Source of the DNA: Phytophthora colocasiae | Lineage: Eukaryota; Oomycota; Peronosporomycetes; Peronosporales; Peronosporaceae | DNA: 64,000 bases | Direction: 5' to 3' | NCBI GenBank assembly: GCA_018806915.1 | Contig: JAGKQI010000051.1 | Span: 310,001-374,000 of the forward strand | Shown here: piece after piece, positions 28,472 through 38,725 of the stretch | Layout: each line of letters starts with the position of its first letter | Numbering within the stretch: position 1 is the first letter of the stretch | Made by a program: the position numbers and the translations under genes | The notes under the pieces: model-generated | The model's input: the letters and a program-made list of their open reading frames with translations, nothing else | Databases searched by the model: none | Told to the model about the DNA's origin: nothing

Positions 28472-28877
28472 GCAAGCAAGCCAGAGAGCTTGGGTGCAAA
28501 GGCTCTGGCTTGCTTTCTCGCAACCAGAGGCCTCACGTCGCTGCTACCGTTGCCTTCAAGGCCAACAGCAGCAGTGACGATGCATTTAGTAGCAATGAAC
28601 ATGCATATAAGAGAAAAGAAAAGCAAAAGAAACAGAAAAAAGAAGAAAACAAAAAGACACGAGGGTAGGGATACAAAAACAAGTAGATAAGAAGAAAGCC
28701 CCTGTGCTCGCCTAGGAGCACATGAAGGCATGCATTTGGAAGTAGGAATTCACTCTTAAATATACCAACTACCCCCCCCCCCCCCACACACACACACATC
28801 GAGACCAACACCAATCGACCTACACTCTCTACGACCTACACTCTCTACGACCAGCACTCTACAGCCCAGGCATCACA
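28446..28877 (+). repeat. 3' LTR of A2
   Basis: 432 bp, TGTCATACCCGCC to GGCATCACA. It contains a run of about 15 C followed by a CA repeat near 28771-28797, and an AAGAAAAG-rich segment. It is longer than the 5' LTR by several indels. Confidence 0.9.
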
Positions 28878-30256
28878 GCGACTTCGACGCTTCTCCATAG
28901 CGGACGGTCTGTTGTATTTTCAGTGCGCTCTGATGCACCTCGGCGATTGTGTATCCCCGACATACCGGAACTGCGCAACTTAATCCTCTACGAGGAGCAC
29001 GATTCCCCCGCGCGAGGACATCCCGGCCAGGCGAAGACACTTCTACTCCTTCTGGAAAAATACTACTGGCGTGGTATGGCTGAATCCGTGCAGCGCTACG
29101 TTTCATCTTGCGAGATCTGCCAGCGCCATAAGTATATCCGAGGCAAGCCCACTGGTCTCCTGCATCCTCTGGCGATACCTGCCAATCGGTGGACGGATAT
29201 CAGTATGGACTTCATTACCCAGCTCCCGCTGACAGCTTCCGGCCACGACGCAGTGATCGTCGTTGTCGATCGCCTTACTAAGCGTGGTCACTTCGTGGCT
29301 TCCCGAACGGATGCGACGGCGGAAGGCACAGCTCGGCTATTCTGACCAGCGTCTACACGGGATCCCTGAATCGATTGTGTCTGACCGCGATACAAAGTTC
29401 ACTTCGAGGCTGTGGCAACAGATCATGCAGCTTCAGGAGACTCACCTGCAATTGAGCTCCGCCTTCCGACCGTCAACGGATGGACAGTCGGAAGTCACGA
29501 TTAAATTCGTGAACGAGTACATCCTGCATTTTGTCAACCCGCATCACGATGACTGGGACACGCTCCTCCCGCTCTGCGAGTTTGCTTACAATTCACGCAC
29601 TCACAGCACGACGGGTATGTCTCCATTCATGGCCGATTTGGGATATCGGCCCCGTTCCGTTGCTGACTGTGTGGTTCCAACATCTCGCCAGACTGCCGCG
29701 GCGAAATTCGTCACTCACCAGAAGGTCATTTTGGCTGAGGCCCAGGACGCAATGGCTGCTGCTCAACAGCGTTGGCACGCCGCTTATGATCGAAATCGTC
29801 CACAGTTGGTATTCACAATAGGAGACAAGGTGCTTCTGAACACTAAGAATCTCGACTTGGCCCACCTCGGCACGGACGGCAAGCGCAAGTTCGCTCCAAG
29901 ATTTATCGGACCATATCAAATCACCGCACAGACAATCGCACTGCCGCCCGGACTACGCCTACATCCGGAATATCACGTGTCACGACTTCGCCCATACCAA
30001 CACGATGACGATCCTGCGCGGATCACGCACCTTCAACCGGTGCTGACAACGGATGGTACTGAGGGTCACCTTGTTCACTCGATTCTGGGCCATCGGCGAC
30101 GTAACGGTGTTCGTCAATTTAAGGTGAAGTAGCTCGACACTTCACTTGGTTCGTCATGGGAACCGTCGAGCAATTTGACTCAAGTCTTTGAGCTGATTCG
30201 ACAATACATCGACACGCTTCCTGCTACACGAGCAACAGCGCTTCTAAGGGAGGAAG
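28878..30256 (+). pseudogene. Gypsy element D, integrase and chromodomain (right fragment)
   Basis: Continues the D tether after the A2 insertion. Integrase: HHCC finger (HPGQAKT, then CEICQRH), MDFITQL, VVDRLTKRGHF, SDRDTKFTS and TDGQSEV. It has a frame change near 28921 and another near 29340. The GPF/Y module (APRFIGPYQI) is at about 29890. The chromodomain at the end (GHRRRNGVRQFKVK) has a stop codon TAG at 30130-30132 where the conserved Trp (TGG) should be; the rest of the domain (LDTSLGSSWEP) follows in frame to 30258. Confidence 0.87.
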
Positions 30257-30476
30257 TGTAACGGAGATTACCGTCCGTTGCTGGCGCTCAGGGCACAAGG
30301 ATTAAGCAGAGGCGCGCGCCCGCCCTCGATCGTATGGATGCGAGTGGGTGCGTCCGTTGCATTGGTTTCACAAGAGAGCTGGTAGCAGAGCAGGAAGTCG
30401 TAGTTCACCTTTTGCATTTAATTCAGTCTTCAATTTGCCTCCTAGCAAGCAGCTAGACAAGACTCAAGGTCAAGCA
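30257..30476 (+). repeat. Probable 3' LTR of element D
   Basis: Begins TGTAACGGAG right after a purine tract (AAGGGAGGAAG, 30246-30256) and may end at CAAGCA near 30476, where LINE-like coding sequence starts. No second D LTR is in the window, so the right border is a guess. Confidence 0.5.
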
Positions 30477-30955
30477 TCACTAAGGGCAAGACAGTTCGAG
30501 AGTCGTGTGTAGCGATTGAAACGCTGGAACACTGTTTCTTCTCGTGCCCAGGATTACAAGAAATGTGGCAGTCACTATGGGTGCCATGGAGCAAAATTTT
30601 TACAGTCGACCTAAGTTGGAGATTGCTACTATTCCCGCAGTCACGAGATGTTAATGCGGACTGGAAACAACACCACAAAATACTGTTGCCGTTGTGGAGA
30701 GTCCACACAGCAATAGCTTTCCATGCTACTTGGCAGCTATGCAACAAGATTCATTTCAAGGAGACGGAAACAGAAAAATTGAGCACTCAAAGTGTGATAA
30801 ATTCGTTTCATCGACATTACCAACATATCTATCTGCACTGTGAGGAACTGGAGCTGAATGGCGAAGCAGTGGTTTCAGTTCTTCAAGGAATAGGTTTCGA
30901 TCCTCCCAAATCAAGAAACTTACCCGAATCTAGTGACCGACCGGGTGTAAACTAA
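30477..30955 (+). pseudogene. LINE-type reverse transcriptase C-terminal fragment
   Basis: An open stretch with the zinc-binding-like signature seen downstream of non-LTR RTs (CVAIETLEHCFFSCPGLQEM, then W), followed by helices with AFHATWQLCNKIHF and ending at a TAA at 30953. There is no RT core upstream; the left side was probably lost or displaced by element D. Confidence 0.6.
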
Positions 30956-33900
30956 TTTGTCGTAAGTAGATATTACGTCGCTAGCGAAACGATAGGTCCA
31001 CTAAGTAGTTAATCAACTTCTTCTTCTTCTTCTTGGTCAAGCGATTTCCAGTTTTGATATATCCACTAATTTCTTCTGGGGTAATTCTGATCTTTTTGAG
31101 TAATTTGGATTTGTGCCGGTGAAGGTAGCGTTTGCTGTTATCGCCTACGATTCAATGTTCTACTGTGATATCACTAGACTGTGCTGTAGGAAGTTGGTGT
31201 AAGGCCCTGACTGTGAGCGTCTTCGAGTGTAAGTAGCAGGCTAGCAGACTAGTCCATAAAAAAAATTGCGACTCCCTATTTGTCGGGCAAAGGATAACAC
31301 ACTAACTACCTGTAATTATGATGAAAACAAACGAGTTACGCTGACTCGGAGCGGGTTCAGGGTTTTGACCCCAAGCTAGTGAGTGGTACTTGGATGTTTC
31401 AGTTCGCGCTTCATTGCCCTACTTCCCCCGTCTAAAGATGATTTAACTGTTACATACTATAAAGCTTAACGCATGCTAGTAAATTTCAGAGCTTTCTTTG
31501 GGCGGAGCACGACTTTGTCGGTTGTTTGACGATATTCATTCAGACATCCCAAACACATTACAGTATATGATCACTAGTATTTTACACTTGAAGGATCTAA
31601 TCGATGTTTCCTTCCTTCCTTTCGTTGGATACGTACATTTTCCAGTGCACAGAAATTGAGAGTGTAACATACCAAACAAATCTCAAGATGCATCTCGAAA
31701 CCCTCATCACGAGGGTTCAAAATGTACATGTATAGTTGAAGCTTTCATCCAATCATTTCAATATTTTGATGACTCGTCAACGACACTTTCGGTGGCTTAA
31801 AGCTCAAGGAATTAACATGACTCGTCTCGTTGCTACAGCAAACCTTGAAGCCGAACATCTCACGGTTGACCTTGCTCAGCCACGGCCTTCATCCTCTGAT
31901 GAAATCCTCCTATGCTTGCGTTCGGGCGATATTGGTTCTGTACAAGCTTCTGTATTAGCCGCCGTCCTAACGGCGATCGCGTCGTAAAGGCGACTTCCGT
32001 TGCGCTGCTACCGACCGTCGTCCCTCGTCTGCCCCTTGTCGGAAAACGTGCACCAAATCTGTCGCAATTCGGTGCGGCCTGCGCTCACACACGAAGGGGA
32101 GAATCGCTTTGTGAAATGCTGCGCTTGCTCTCTCGAGTGTGGCCATCGGCTTCACGTCGTGGCTGCAATCGTGAGAAGCGTTACGACGCGAAGTTGCACT
32201 TTGCCGACGATAGGGGCAAACACCAAGGATGGTGCTGCAGAAGCTGTTGCGATGGAAGATCGGATTTGTGGGCGAAAAGGTTTGGTTTCACAAAATGAGG
32301 AACAATCAAGTGTTCACTCAGAGACTCACTGCCATGTGGGCCGCGCTTCCCCTACTTGTACTGCTGCTCATAACGAATCGATAACGCAAGGGCTCGCCAC
32401 TTGACATAAAGCAGCCTGGAGCTGGCTCTTCGCATGTCATTTCGGGGGTTAAATGTTGCGGGTTCAAGTAAATTCTTTGAACACCTTAATTGTCAGCGTG
32501 AGTATGATATTCAACGGCGTCAGCAGATACTGTACCAACAAGACATCAGTAATTATACCTGGCCGAACAGCGCTCGAATGGATAGCGGCCTTCGCGACTT
32601 CTTACAACAGCCTAAAGTCGCTAATCCCTCGCCAGCACCAACTCTGGCTCCGTCTCGTGCCCTATCCAGCTGGGGAGCCCATGCAACCTCTGTGTGGCTC
32701 ACAGGTGGCGGGGCTGCAGAGCCTTTGCGGTATGTTGCTGTGACCCGGCGCTGCTCGGCGAGTTGTTTGACAAAAACTAGCTAGTGACAAAGCCGGTTCG
32801 CATCCGATCGATTACGGTATGTTCGGTGGACACAAACGAAATTCGAGCTAAGCTTGGTTGCCGGTAATGCACTGTCTAATGACGGGACCCGTGCCACGTA
32901 AGCCCCAACGCGAAAGTGGTGGAGAGATTGAATGTACGCTAAAGAGCACATAGAGCACGAAGGCTCTTCTTGGTGTGGTGGTAGCCGACACTAGCTGCAA
33001 ATGCTTGATCTCAGGCGAGTACTAGTACTCAGCAACCGTAGCTGTATCCATCAGTGATCCCATGGATTTCGATCACGTGGCGATGGTGGGAGTTGTGAGG
33101 TAGGGTGCATCCCTCTCTTCCTCTGCTTGGCAAACTGCAACTTGTACCGCCCCGAAATTATTCGTGTAGGTCGGCAAGGACACTGAACTGCCACCGCGGG
33201 TAAGTTCTAGTACTATACGGGGCATCCATAAGCGTTATCAAGACTTCAGCATTTTGAGCCCGATCTTGGTGGTTTCCTCCATCTGGCTTGCTAGACTACG
33301 TAAGTCGGTGCCAAGCATCACATGCCAGCAGAGTACGTGCTTGCCAGCAGGCGGTCGAGTCGAGGCCTATCCTCGCACTGCACTGCCGGACCTTTTCGTC
33401 CCGCGTCGATCGAAGATCGGCCGTCCGACCGTCTGCTACCCAGACGGTTGCAGTCAGCCTTCCGGTAGTGCTGCAGGCACTGCTTTCGATGTTGTTGGCC
33501 AGCAGTAAGGAGCTGCATTGAGCTCAAGGCAGGTACTCATGGCACCGGCTCGTCCAGCGTAGCAGTTACCTACATGTATGTACCTCGATGGACCACAGTC
33601 CCACCTGTACATGTATGTGTGTTGCCTGCAACTTGCAGCCTTGAGTCAACGCGACGTGACCCACACATGCTCGCTTCCGCGAGGACAGCCACTTTGCAAC
33701 AGCCGCTGATGTAGTTGGACGGGCCAGCACCGGGTCACACGGCCAGCGGCAACAGCGCCGCCAATTGCAGCAGCAGCGAGTTGCTCAACCCCGTGTGCAT
33801 TTTCGGCGAGCGCCGTCGTCACACAATACAACCGCGCGGCATCGGCAAATCGCTGCCGACTACGAACGCGATTGTACGGCTTCTCCTTAACCCTGCCAGC

Positions 33901-34228
33901 AAAGGAAACTCCACTGCCGAGCGCCAACGCCAGAAGGGGAAAGGAAGCGCGAGACACAAAAACGAGGAGTTAATCCTGGACCTTCTCGTGCCTTGTGCTG
34001 TGTGGTGTCTACGGTATTGTATCGCCTGATACTGCCACTGCCGAATTGAGCCAGCCAGCCGCTCACGCTCCTCCCCCTCGGCGAGGACGTGCCCACTTGA
34101 GCCTCACTCTCGAATTCATCCATTGGTACTTCTCAAAAGCTTCACTTGTGCAGAGTTAGTCAAGTTTGAATTCAATCGACCAACCAACCAGCCTGTATAG
34201 CTCGTTGACTCCCGTCCCCCCGGCGTTT
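30956..34228. other. Long interval without a recognised gene
   Basis: I find no convincing gene here. It holds a (CTT)n microsatellite at about 31018-31036, and an open stretch without ATG at 32000-32404 (+) rich in Cys/His (KCCACSLECGHRL) that looks like a decayed transposon zinc-finger ORF. Two further short open frames (32434-32784, 33254-33508) resemble nothing I know. TACATGTATGTAC-like palindromes lie at about 33570-33615. The last few hundred bases should include the promoter and 5' UTR of the RING gene. Confidence 0.4.
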
Positions 34229-35986
34229 ATGATTTGTGAGACTCGAGCACCAGTCTTTGAGCCAGTCTTCAAGAATTCAAGAATGCAGCCAAGTGGTGGA
34301 CACCAACCGCCCGAATATGACTACGAATACAGCAATCAGTACAGCCAGCAGTCCGTGGGTGATCGCCCCTCAGTCCCGAGCATGCGCCCCACTCTCGAGA
34401 CCCCAGCGTACTACCACCCGTCGGCGCTGCCACAGCAGTACACGCCGCAGCAGACGTACTATCAATCGAGCCGCACTCCCGTCACCATCTCTCAGTTCCC
34501 CTATGCTGAGTCTCCACTGGAACAAAAGCCCATCGCGGCCTACCAGCAGCATTCAGACTACCGTGTCCAGGCCACCACAGAGACTCATAGTGAGGCCCCG
34601 ATGCCTATGGAACGCATGTGCGATGTCTGTCAGTACCCTGACCCTGTTCTCGTAGCTCCTAACTGTAACCATATCTTTCACTCGCGCTGTGTTCACGTAT
34701 GGCCACTGGACGCTTGTCCGTCCTGCGCAGCGCCAATTGACCAGGTAGCGATCTTACCGACCATCAACATGATGGTCCGACCCGAGCCACGCAGCGGGAA
34801 GTGGACGCGTCCCGAGGAGAAATTTATCGACGGAATTCTCCGCGAGTTCGACCGTCAGGCTTTGCCGCTGGCGCACGGCACGCCCATTCGTTTAGTGCTT
34901 GCCAAGATGCTCAACTGTTCGACAATGAGACTCTCCAAGAAGTTCCAGAAGAATGCGCTGGGAAAGCGGACGTTCAGGGTGACAAAGCCTGGCAAGGGCG
35001 AGAAGGCACTACAGTTCGACCAAATGGATCACGTGCGTAGGCAGCGGGAGCTTTCTCGCTCGGAGCAGATTTTCCGACAGGAGCTGGTGGACCAATTTCG
35101 ACGTGAAAACAACACGGACGAGGGAGCTCTAGTTGAGACGCAAAACTTGTGTCTAGCAGTTCAGCAGTTTTGGGTGACCAACTTTCTGAAGTTTGCCGTG
35201 CTAATCGGCCAACCCGTGATGGGACTCGATGTCTCCGATGCCAAGAAACGCAAACGCGCCATGCAGCTACTCCGCAACGGACAATTCGACGAGCTTTTAG
35301 CATGGAATCACCACCCTTCTCCTGCCAACACAGCCAGTGTTAACCCCATGCCGTCGCTGCTGGGGGCGATGCCAACAGACAACAACGCTGTGTCAGCGTC
35401 ATGGAGCTCCAGCGCGGCTGTGTATTCGCAGGAATCTGGACCGTCTATTCCAGCATTACTCCAGCAGCCCGAGCGTCCTACGAAGAAGATGCGCACGCCG
35501 GAAGCGAACGTGGAAGTAAACCGCTTCGGACTGCAGCCTCCACCGATGGACCAATCTCAGTACCCACAATTCGGTCGCCTCTCTCCACCTGCGTCGTCGA
35601 CGACCACTTTCGATTACGGTCACCAGCAGCAGCCACAGCAATATCAACCTGAGCCGTTTCTGCGTCCGTCGAGTTATTCGCCATATTCCGACATCAAAAC
35701 GGAGAAGTCAGGAATGGGATATTCCAGCTCAGTGCAGCAGCAAAACCAGCAACAACAGGTGATCCCAGGTATTGCAGCTCACGAGCAGCGGAGTGGATTC
35801 GCGCAGGCAGCCTATCCACGCAGTGGCGAGTCTTATCATGGCAGTGGCACGGGGCAGGCTGCTCCGTGGGACGATTTGTTGGAGAATATGTCGTCCGAAG
35901 CCAATTCCAGCGCACAAGCTGCACCCACAAACCAAGCCCAGAGCGGCGAGTCGGGTCTGCACTCCTGGAACATGAACATGATGTGA
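34229..35986 (+). CDS. RING-H2 protein with SANT/Myb-like domain
   Basis: Intronless, 585 aa from the first ATG in the frame (34229); a later Met at about residue 19 is an alternative start. Residues 1-125 are Tyr/Gln/Pro-rich. A RING-H2 finger starts at Cys131 (CDVCQYPDP, then CNHIFHSRC and CPSC), the signature of E3 ubiquitin ligases. Residues about 190-265 (GKWTRPEEKFIDGILREFD, then MRLSKKFQKNALGKRTF) form a SANT-like domain I associate with stramenopile proteins combining RING or zinc motifs with DNA binding. The C-terminal half is Gln/Ser-rich, of transcription-factor type. A nuclear ubiquitin ligase or chromatin regulator is the best guess; substrate unknown. Confidence 0.78.
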   Translation: MICETRAPVFEPVFKNSRMQPSGGHQPPEYDYEYSNQYSQQSVGDRPSVPSMRPTLETPAYYHPSALPQQYTPQQTYYQSSRTPVTISQFPYAESPLEQKPIAAYQQHSDYRVQATTETHSEAPMPMERMCDVCQYPDPVLVAPNCNHIFHSRCVHVWPLDACPSCAAPIDQVAILPTINMMVRPEPRSGKWTRPEEKFIDGILREFDRQALPLAHGTPIRLVLAKMLNCSTMRLSKKFQKNALGKRTFRVTKPGKGEKALQFDQMDHVRRQRELSRSEQIFRQELVDQFRRENNTDEGALVETQNLCLAVQQFWVTNFLKFAVLIGQPVMGLDVSDAKKRKRAMQLLRNGQFDELLAWNHHPSPANTASVNPMPSLLGAMPTDNNAVSASWSSSAAVYSQESGPSIPALLQQPERPTKKMRTPEANVEVNRFGLQPPPMDQSQYPQFGRLSPPASSTTTFDYGHQQQPQQYQPEPFLRPSSYSPYSDIKTEKSGMGYSSSVQQQNQQQQVIPGIAAHEQRSGFAQAAYPRSGESYHGSGTGQAAPWDDLLENMSSEANSSAQAAPTNQAQSGESGLHSWNMNMM

Positions 35987-36316
35987 AGAAAGAAGAGTGT
36001 CAAGTGCTCAAGATACTTTCGATGTTAATGAACGACGCGAAAGAAAGCGTCGGTAGTTGTGCAAAAGTGACGTGTTCGTAGCGTGTTGAGAACGAAAATT
36101 GCAGTCATTTAAAATAAAGTGGAAATGCAAGCGTCTACATCCGATCCTGAGTGATATCCGTTCGTCATTCAAGTCCTTTTAAACATTTCATCCTTTGCAT
36201 GAATTCCATGGAGTGGAGCGTGAAAGATATCAAGTTGCCTCAAAATTTGTCGAAAATGTACCAAAACAATGGTACACAAATATTTTCCTACCACCGCACA
36301 ATTTGTCAAGCAACAA

Positions 36317-38498
36317 ATGCTACACCGCCGAGTTGCGCCGCTCCTGCGTGGGCGCTCGACGCGCTCCATGTCGCTGCTGGGCTCGATCTTCGGCATCGGC
36401 GAGTTCGAGGGAGCACGCAACACGTCGTTGAGCCGCAGTACGAGCAAGCAGCAGGCTTACGACCTGGCACTATTGGACGTGCGTGGTTTTGGTTGTCATT
36501 GGCATTTCAATCGTTTCTAACTGGGAAATTGTAGTATGTGAGCATGAATTCACATCCAAAGTTCATGTTGCAAAAAGTGCTGGAAGACGACGCTCCGTTC
36601 CTGATGGGCCACGTGCTGGTAGGCGCGAGTCAGTGTCTCGCTCCTCTCATGCATCAGGACACGCTGGACGCGGCGGATAGGCTCCAAATAGCCAGCAATA
36701 TCGCCAAGGAAGGTTAGAGAATTTGTTTCTAATGCATAGAAATGCTGCCATGAAGCTGAAAGAGTTGTGGATGCAGGAGAAACAACGGAAAACGAGAAGG
36801 CACATGTGTTGGCGCTGGACGCGATTGTACACGGCCGCCATCGTGAAGCTGCAGCATTGTACGAGACGATTTTGGTGGACGACCACACGGACCTCCTAGC
36901 ACTGCGCTGCTGCTATGACGTTTACCGGCTTCTTGGGTGTGTTTAAAAGTTTCTGGTGGTGAAGACGTTATGAGGGTGATGATTGACGCGAGAGATGTTA
37001 GCTGTTGGCGTTGTAGGGACTACAAGAATATGCTGGCGGTGGTGACCCGACGACTTCCTTCGTGGTCACCGAATGACACTGGATACAGCCACTTATTGGG
37101 TATGCAGGCGTACGGCATGCAGGCTGCTGGACGACTGGATGCTGCAGAATCATTGGCGGAGAAGACTTTGTCCATGAATGGAAACGATCGATGGGCCTGT
37201 GAGTACGGATTTTGTTGGCACACTACACGGAAGTTTACTCATGACTGTTTGGGTGCTGCTATTGTGGTGTTGATTTTGTAGTGCACACCATGCTTCACGT
37301 CCTGGAATCCCGAGGTAATGCCAATCACGGAGCTAGCTACGCAAACCAGTTCAAGGCTGGCTTTGACAATGGTGGCCCACTCGAACGCCACTTGTATTTC
37401 CAATGGGCTCTGTATATGCTGGATCTGGGGCACTATGACCGTATCGACAAAATGCTGGAGGTGAACATCCTTACGTACCAACCGGATGGAGCTCCCCATG
37501 CAGTGTCCACGCTTTGCGACGCTACTCAGCTCTACTGGAGACTACGATTCGCAGGTCAGGACACGACCGAATTGGGCGAACGTCTCCTCCACAACTGGTC
37601 TGCAGTGCAGCCAGCCTCAAGCTCAGAGACGAATGAGGTGTCAAATACGTGGCTTCAGCCTCTAGCGAGAGTGCTTCGATACGTACGTTGCCACTATTTT
37701 CTTGGAGACCAAATGTTTAGCTAACGTTAGATTCTTGTGTGAACAGAGCATCCTAGCGTGTGTACCTTCAGGGGCTACTCCTCAACCAGAGCAGCTGATG
37801 GCGGAGCCCACCGTAGATGTTGGACGCTTAGAGGATCAGCTTGGACTAGCACCGTTCCAGTTCAGCTACCCTCCTGCTTCAGGTACGCGCGATATCTAAT
37901 ATGAAATATGAAAGCATCAACGTAGCTTACATCGTTATATCCTAGGCGAGCTGGAAGAAGTGTACAAGCGCGTATGCCAGGGATTTCAAGCATATTCAGA
38001 GGTTCGTGACTTTGTAACTATGCACGCTACCTATGCGTTATCCGCTTAGCATTGTTTTGCAAATGTTACCTGTAAAGACACGTTTCAAGGATGCAACCCA
38101 GACATTGCTGCCAATACGGGGAAAGCTTGAGCTTCTTGGTGGTACTGGGGTAGACCAAGACGTGATAGAGCAACTTCTCATTGAATGGTACGGGCATTTA
38201 TAAACGTCATTGTCTCCTATCTAACTCCTCGTTTGCAGTGCTAGCAAATGTGACGACCTTCAATTAGCGAAGCTTCTTCTCAGCGAACGGTTGGCACTGC
38301 ACGTATACTAACAGTTTGTTTTTATTTGTCTAAACTAACACTTGTCCTTGCAGGTTGAGTGCGCGACCTCAGAGTGCCCAGTGCTGGAACACCTTTTCAC
38401 GCGTGTCAGCAGCGATGGGAGACACATCTGCCGTACGTGACGCGCAGGGAATGAGCTACGTGCTGGGGCTTGGGCAGGGTGGCAACCAAACGTACTAG
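36317..38498 (+). CDS. TTC38-like tetratricopeptide repeat protein
   Basis: Ten exons: 36317-36478, 36535-36712, 36777-36936, 37017-37198, 37282-37682, 37747-37882, 37946-38001, 38078-38187, 38239-38289, 38354-38498. All join in phase through GT/AG introns to give about 526 aa. Key TTC38 features: SKQQAYDLALLDYV near the start, DTGYSHLLGMQAYGMQAAGR with the following TPR helices, the signature WALHTMLHVLESRG, and a C-terminal RPQSAQCWNTF block. TTC38 relatives are cytosolic TPR proteins of unclear biochemical role, found in bacteria and eukaryotes. The start is uncertain: Met at 36269 and 36368 are also in frame. The last donor (GTTGGC at 38290) was chosen because it alone restores the conserved C-terminus. 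Confidence 0.85.
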
Positions 38499-38713
38499 CC
38501 GGTGGTGCATCGTGCCTATCTTCCAAGTTTTGACGATTTCAGATAGGAGCGAAGCGTCTTTTACATGCCGTATTCTGTCCAACCGTATCGACTGCATCCT
38601 TGGAAAATATACCATCTAAACAGCAACTGCAACAGCAACAGCAAACATGTAACATGTAGCCATCTCGTAGAACCAAATTATTGGTACATAGATACATTTT
38701 TAGAAAAAAAAAC

Positions 38714-38721
38714 GCGGGAAA
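38714..38721 (-). promoter_or_regulatory. E2F-like site before POLE2
   Basis: GCGGGAAA (TTTCCCGC on the minus strand) fits the E2F consensus TTTSSCGC exactly and sits 4 bp before the POLE2 ATG, downstream of an A9 run. POLE2 is a classic S-phase E2F target in animals and plants. Confidence 0.5.
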
Positions 38722-38725
38722 CAAA

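Larger units (their letters stand above)
14845..28877 (+). mobile_element. Gypsy-type LTR retrotransposon A, copy 2 (A2), inserted in D
   Basis: Bounded by LTRs at 14845-15188 and 28446-28877 and by GCGAA (14840-14844) and GCGAC (28878-28882), which look like a 5-bp target duplication with one change. The D frame reads across the site when one copy is removed. A2 carries gag, protease, RT, RNase H, integrase and chromodomain, but is split at 20134/27935 by element C. Without C, A2 would be about 6.2 kb. Confidence 0.93.

Noticed and set aside
28771..28797. C-run and CA repeat in the A2 3' LTR as a telomere-like or regulatory tract
   Set aside because: It is a simple homopolymer/microsatellite in an LTR, different in length in the other LTR, and likely unstable or misread.
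32434..32784. 116-codon open stretch as a gene
   Set aside because: No recognisable motif, no splice context and no neighbouring support. Left as unassigned interval.
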